Shown piece by piece: positions 63,501-64,000 of a DNA stretch of 64,000 bases. Below the pieces are notes generated by a model. That model made no database searches. It was not told where the DNA came from and saw only the letters and a list, made by a program, of their open reading frames with translations. The stretch lies in the NCBI GenBank assembly GCA_040218875.1, contig JAVJQP010000107.1. The stretch is one strand, 5' to 3'. This DNA is from Coleofasciculus sp937127375 (GTDB lineage Bacteria; Cyanobacteriota; Cyanobacteriia; Cyanobacteriales; Coleofasciculaceae). Each line of letters begins with the position of its first letter. The stretch's first letter is position 1. The position numbers and the translations under genes are program-made.

Positions 63501-64000
63501 CCGCCACGAAGCAAGTCGCATCCGGGCGCTTTGGGGTGACGCCAGAGTACCTGATGAGTGGCAAACAATTGGAAATTAAAATCGCCCAAGGTGCGAAACC
63601 GGGAGAAGGGGGACAGTTACCGGGGAAAAAGGTAAGTCCTTATATTGCCATGTTGCGGCGGTCTAAAGCCGGTGTACCGTTGATTTCACCACCCCCCCAC
63701 CACGATATCTATTCCATTGAAGACCTCGCCCAGTTAATTTTTGACCTGCATCAAATTAATCCAGAGGCGAAGGTGTCGGTAAAATTAGTGGCGGAAATTG
63801 GCATTGGTACGATCGCCGCAGGGGTGGCGAAGGCAAATGCTGATGTGATCCAAATTTCCGGTCATGATGGCGGAACAGGCGCATCTCCCTTAAGTTCGAT
63901 TAAACACGCGGGCGTATCTTGGGAGTTAGGGGTTACCGAAGTCCATCGGGCGTTGATGATCAATCAACTGCGCGATCGCGTGATTTTACGGGCAGATGGT
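60536..64000 (+). CDS. glsF: Ferredoxin-dependent glutamate synthase, 5' part
   Basis: 1155 codons to the window end; the full protein should be about 1,540 aa. After a short propeptide comes WLVEERDACGVGFIA, whose Cys is the N-terminal glutaminase nucleophile after processing. Next come EHRGGCSADRDSGDGAG, the central domain, and the FMN-binding synthase domain (GMSGKQLEIKIAQGAKPGEGGQLPG-like and VIQISGHDGGTGASP). The EERDACGVGFIA/EHRGGCSAD form is that of cyanobacterial ferredoxin GOGAT (GlsF, also called GltS), not NAD(P)H GltB. It makes glutamate from glutamine and 2-oxoglutarate. Confidence 0.92.
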   Translation, partial: MTNRSINLNQQHQSWNRDDVAYPGQRWLVEERDACGVGFIASVAGVASHELIEQALSALTCLEHRGGCSADRDSGDGAGLMTTIPWGLFTSWFEEQGITMPPTDQLAVGMIFLPQDGTKATKVRDIVGGVFEQDGFTVLGWRVVPLNESVVGPQALENQPQIEQVIVSCPNQAGDDRERLLYKTRRRIGNALEADGTLHWSDDLYICSLSSRTIVYKGMVRSAVLGEFYQDLKHPEFQSPFAVYHRRFSTNTLPKWPLAQPMRLLGHNGEINTLLGNINWMKAREADLSHPVWGNDIEDLKPTVAPDNSDSATLDNIFELLVRSGRSPLESLMIMVPEAYKNQPDLQDHPEIVDFYEYYSGVQEPWDGPALLVFSDGQVVGATLDRNGLRPARYSITRNGYVVVGSEAGVVDLPEADIVEKGRLGPGQMIAVDLANHEILKNWDIKQRVAKRLPYGDWLKQHRQVLSPQGFTDTPQLDAKALLQQQTAFGYTAEDLDMILEPMVSQGKEPTFCMGDDIPLAILSDKPRLLYDYFKQRFAQVTNPPIDPLRESLVMSLSMELGERGNLLEAKPDYAQLLKLKTPVLNEAELNAVKTSGFATTELSTLFEISAGPDGLKAAIDQLCDQADQAVKSGSKVLILSDKIGESVGETTSYIPPLLAVGVVHHHLIREGLRMKASLVVETAQCWSTHHFACLIGYGASAIHPYLALESVRQWWSNPKTQKLMDRGKIEPLTIEAAQKNYRKAVEAGLLKILSKMGISLLSSYQGAQIFEALGIGAEVLDLAFRGTTSRLGGLNLAELAQEVIAFHQRAFPELTGKKLENFGFIQYRPGGEYHMNSPEMAKALHKAVASFNGQDASVKNGNGKTDNGKTAYDHYDVYKKYLEDRPVTALRDLLDFNSDRAPIPIEDVEPVADIVQRFCTGAMSLGSLSREAHETLAIAMNRIGGKSNSGEGGEDPVRFKVLDDVDNQGNSPTLPHLKGLRNGDTASSATKQVASGRFGVTPEYLMSGKQLEIKIAQGAKPGEGGQLPGKKVSPYIAMLRRSKAGVPLISPPPHHDIYSIEDLAQLIFDLHQINPEAKVSVKLVAEIGIGTIAAGVAKANADVIQISGHDGGTGASPLSSIKHAGVSWELGVTEVHRALMINQLRDRVILRADG

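Overview
The window is a 64 kb stretch of a cyanobacterial chromosome, probably from a filamentous, repeat-rich species of the Coleofasciculus/Moorea kind. The cyanobacterial assignment rests on psaM and psbK, the NblS (Hik33) sensor kinase, a rne-rnhB pair whose RNase E ends in the cyanobacterial RRRRRRSSA peptide, the ferredoxin-type GlsF glutamate synthase, and abundant GCGATCGC (HIP1) octamers. The genus is inference only.

Layout. 1-5.6 kb: TerC-like membrane protein, psaM, small conserved cyanobacterial genes, a TPR protein, a glutathione S-transferase, psbK, and the rplU-rpmA ribosomal pair. 5.9-11.6 kb: a minus-strand surface-polysaccharide cluster (sulfotransferase, two GT-B glycosyltransferases, an MsbA-like ABC exporter, a 68-aa protein). 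11.8-25.2 kb: housekeeping genes (gloB, rplI, dnaB, FKBP isomerase, nblS, purD, photolyase, Nudix hydrolase, folK) interrupted by two decayed tnpB elements. 25.2-32.6 kb: a WD40 protein, then a tandemly duplicated block of a membrane/pilin-like gene plus an MFS gene, followed by a Ser/Thr kinase-WD40 fusion. The block also carries relics of lost gene copies and a small TIR element whose empty site survives in the sister copy. 32.9-36.1 kb: Uma2 and PD-(D/E)XK proteins and a cysteine desulfurase. 36.6-43.6 kb: rne with a long leader, rnhB, an intact tnpB, DUF1997, pheA, a LON-domain protein. 43.7-49.3 kb: the str operon (rpsL-rpsG-fusA-tuf-rpsJ) and an IscA-type protein. 49.3-60 kb: an accessory region with transposon scars, a cupin, an AMIN/phosphodiester glycosidase, a second Uma2 protein, a secreted CHAT-protease gene split by a TnpB element that carries a divergent ribbon-helix-helix gene, another PD-(D/E)XK-like protein and a VapBC pair. 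60.5-64 kb: the 5' three quarters of glsF.

The main theme outside the core genes is repeat and transposon wreckage. Two intact tnpB genes, two internally deleted ones, several orphan tnpB 3' ends or right-end hairpins, heptamer repeats, a 9-bp minisatellite that also lies inside a coding sequence, and several short palindromic repeat families are visible. No tRNA, rRNA or convincing CRISPR array was found. The most novel-looking items are the TnpB/RHH element and its effect on the CHAT gene, the duplicated pilin-like/MFS block, and an ABC exporter with a histidine-kinase-like H-box tail. No clearly new multi-gene defence or biosynthetic system could be demonstrated from sequence alone.
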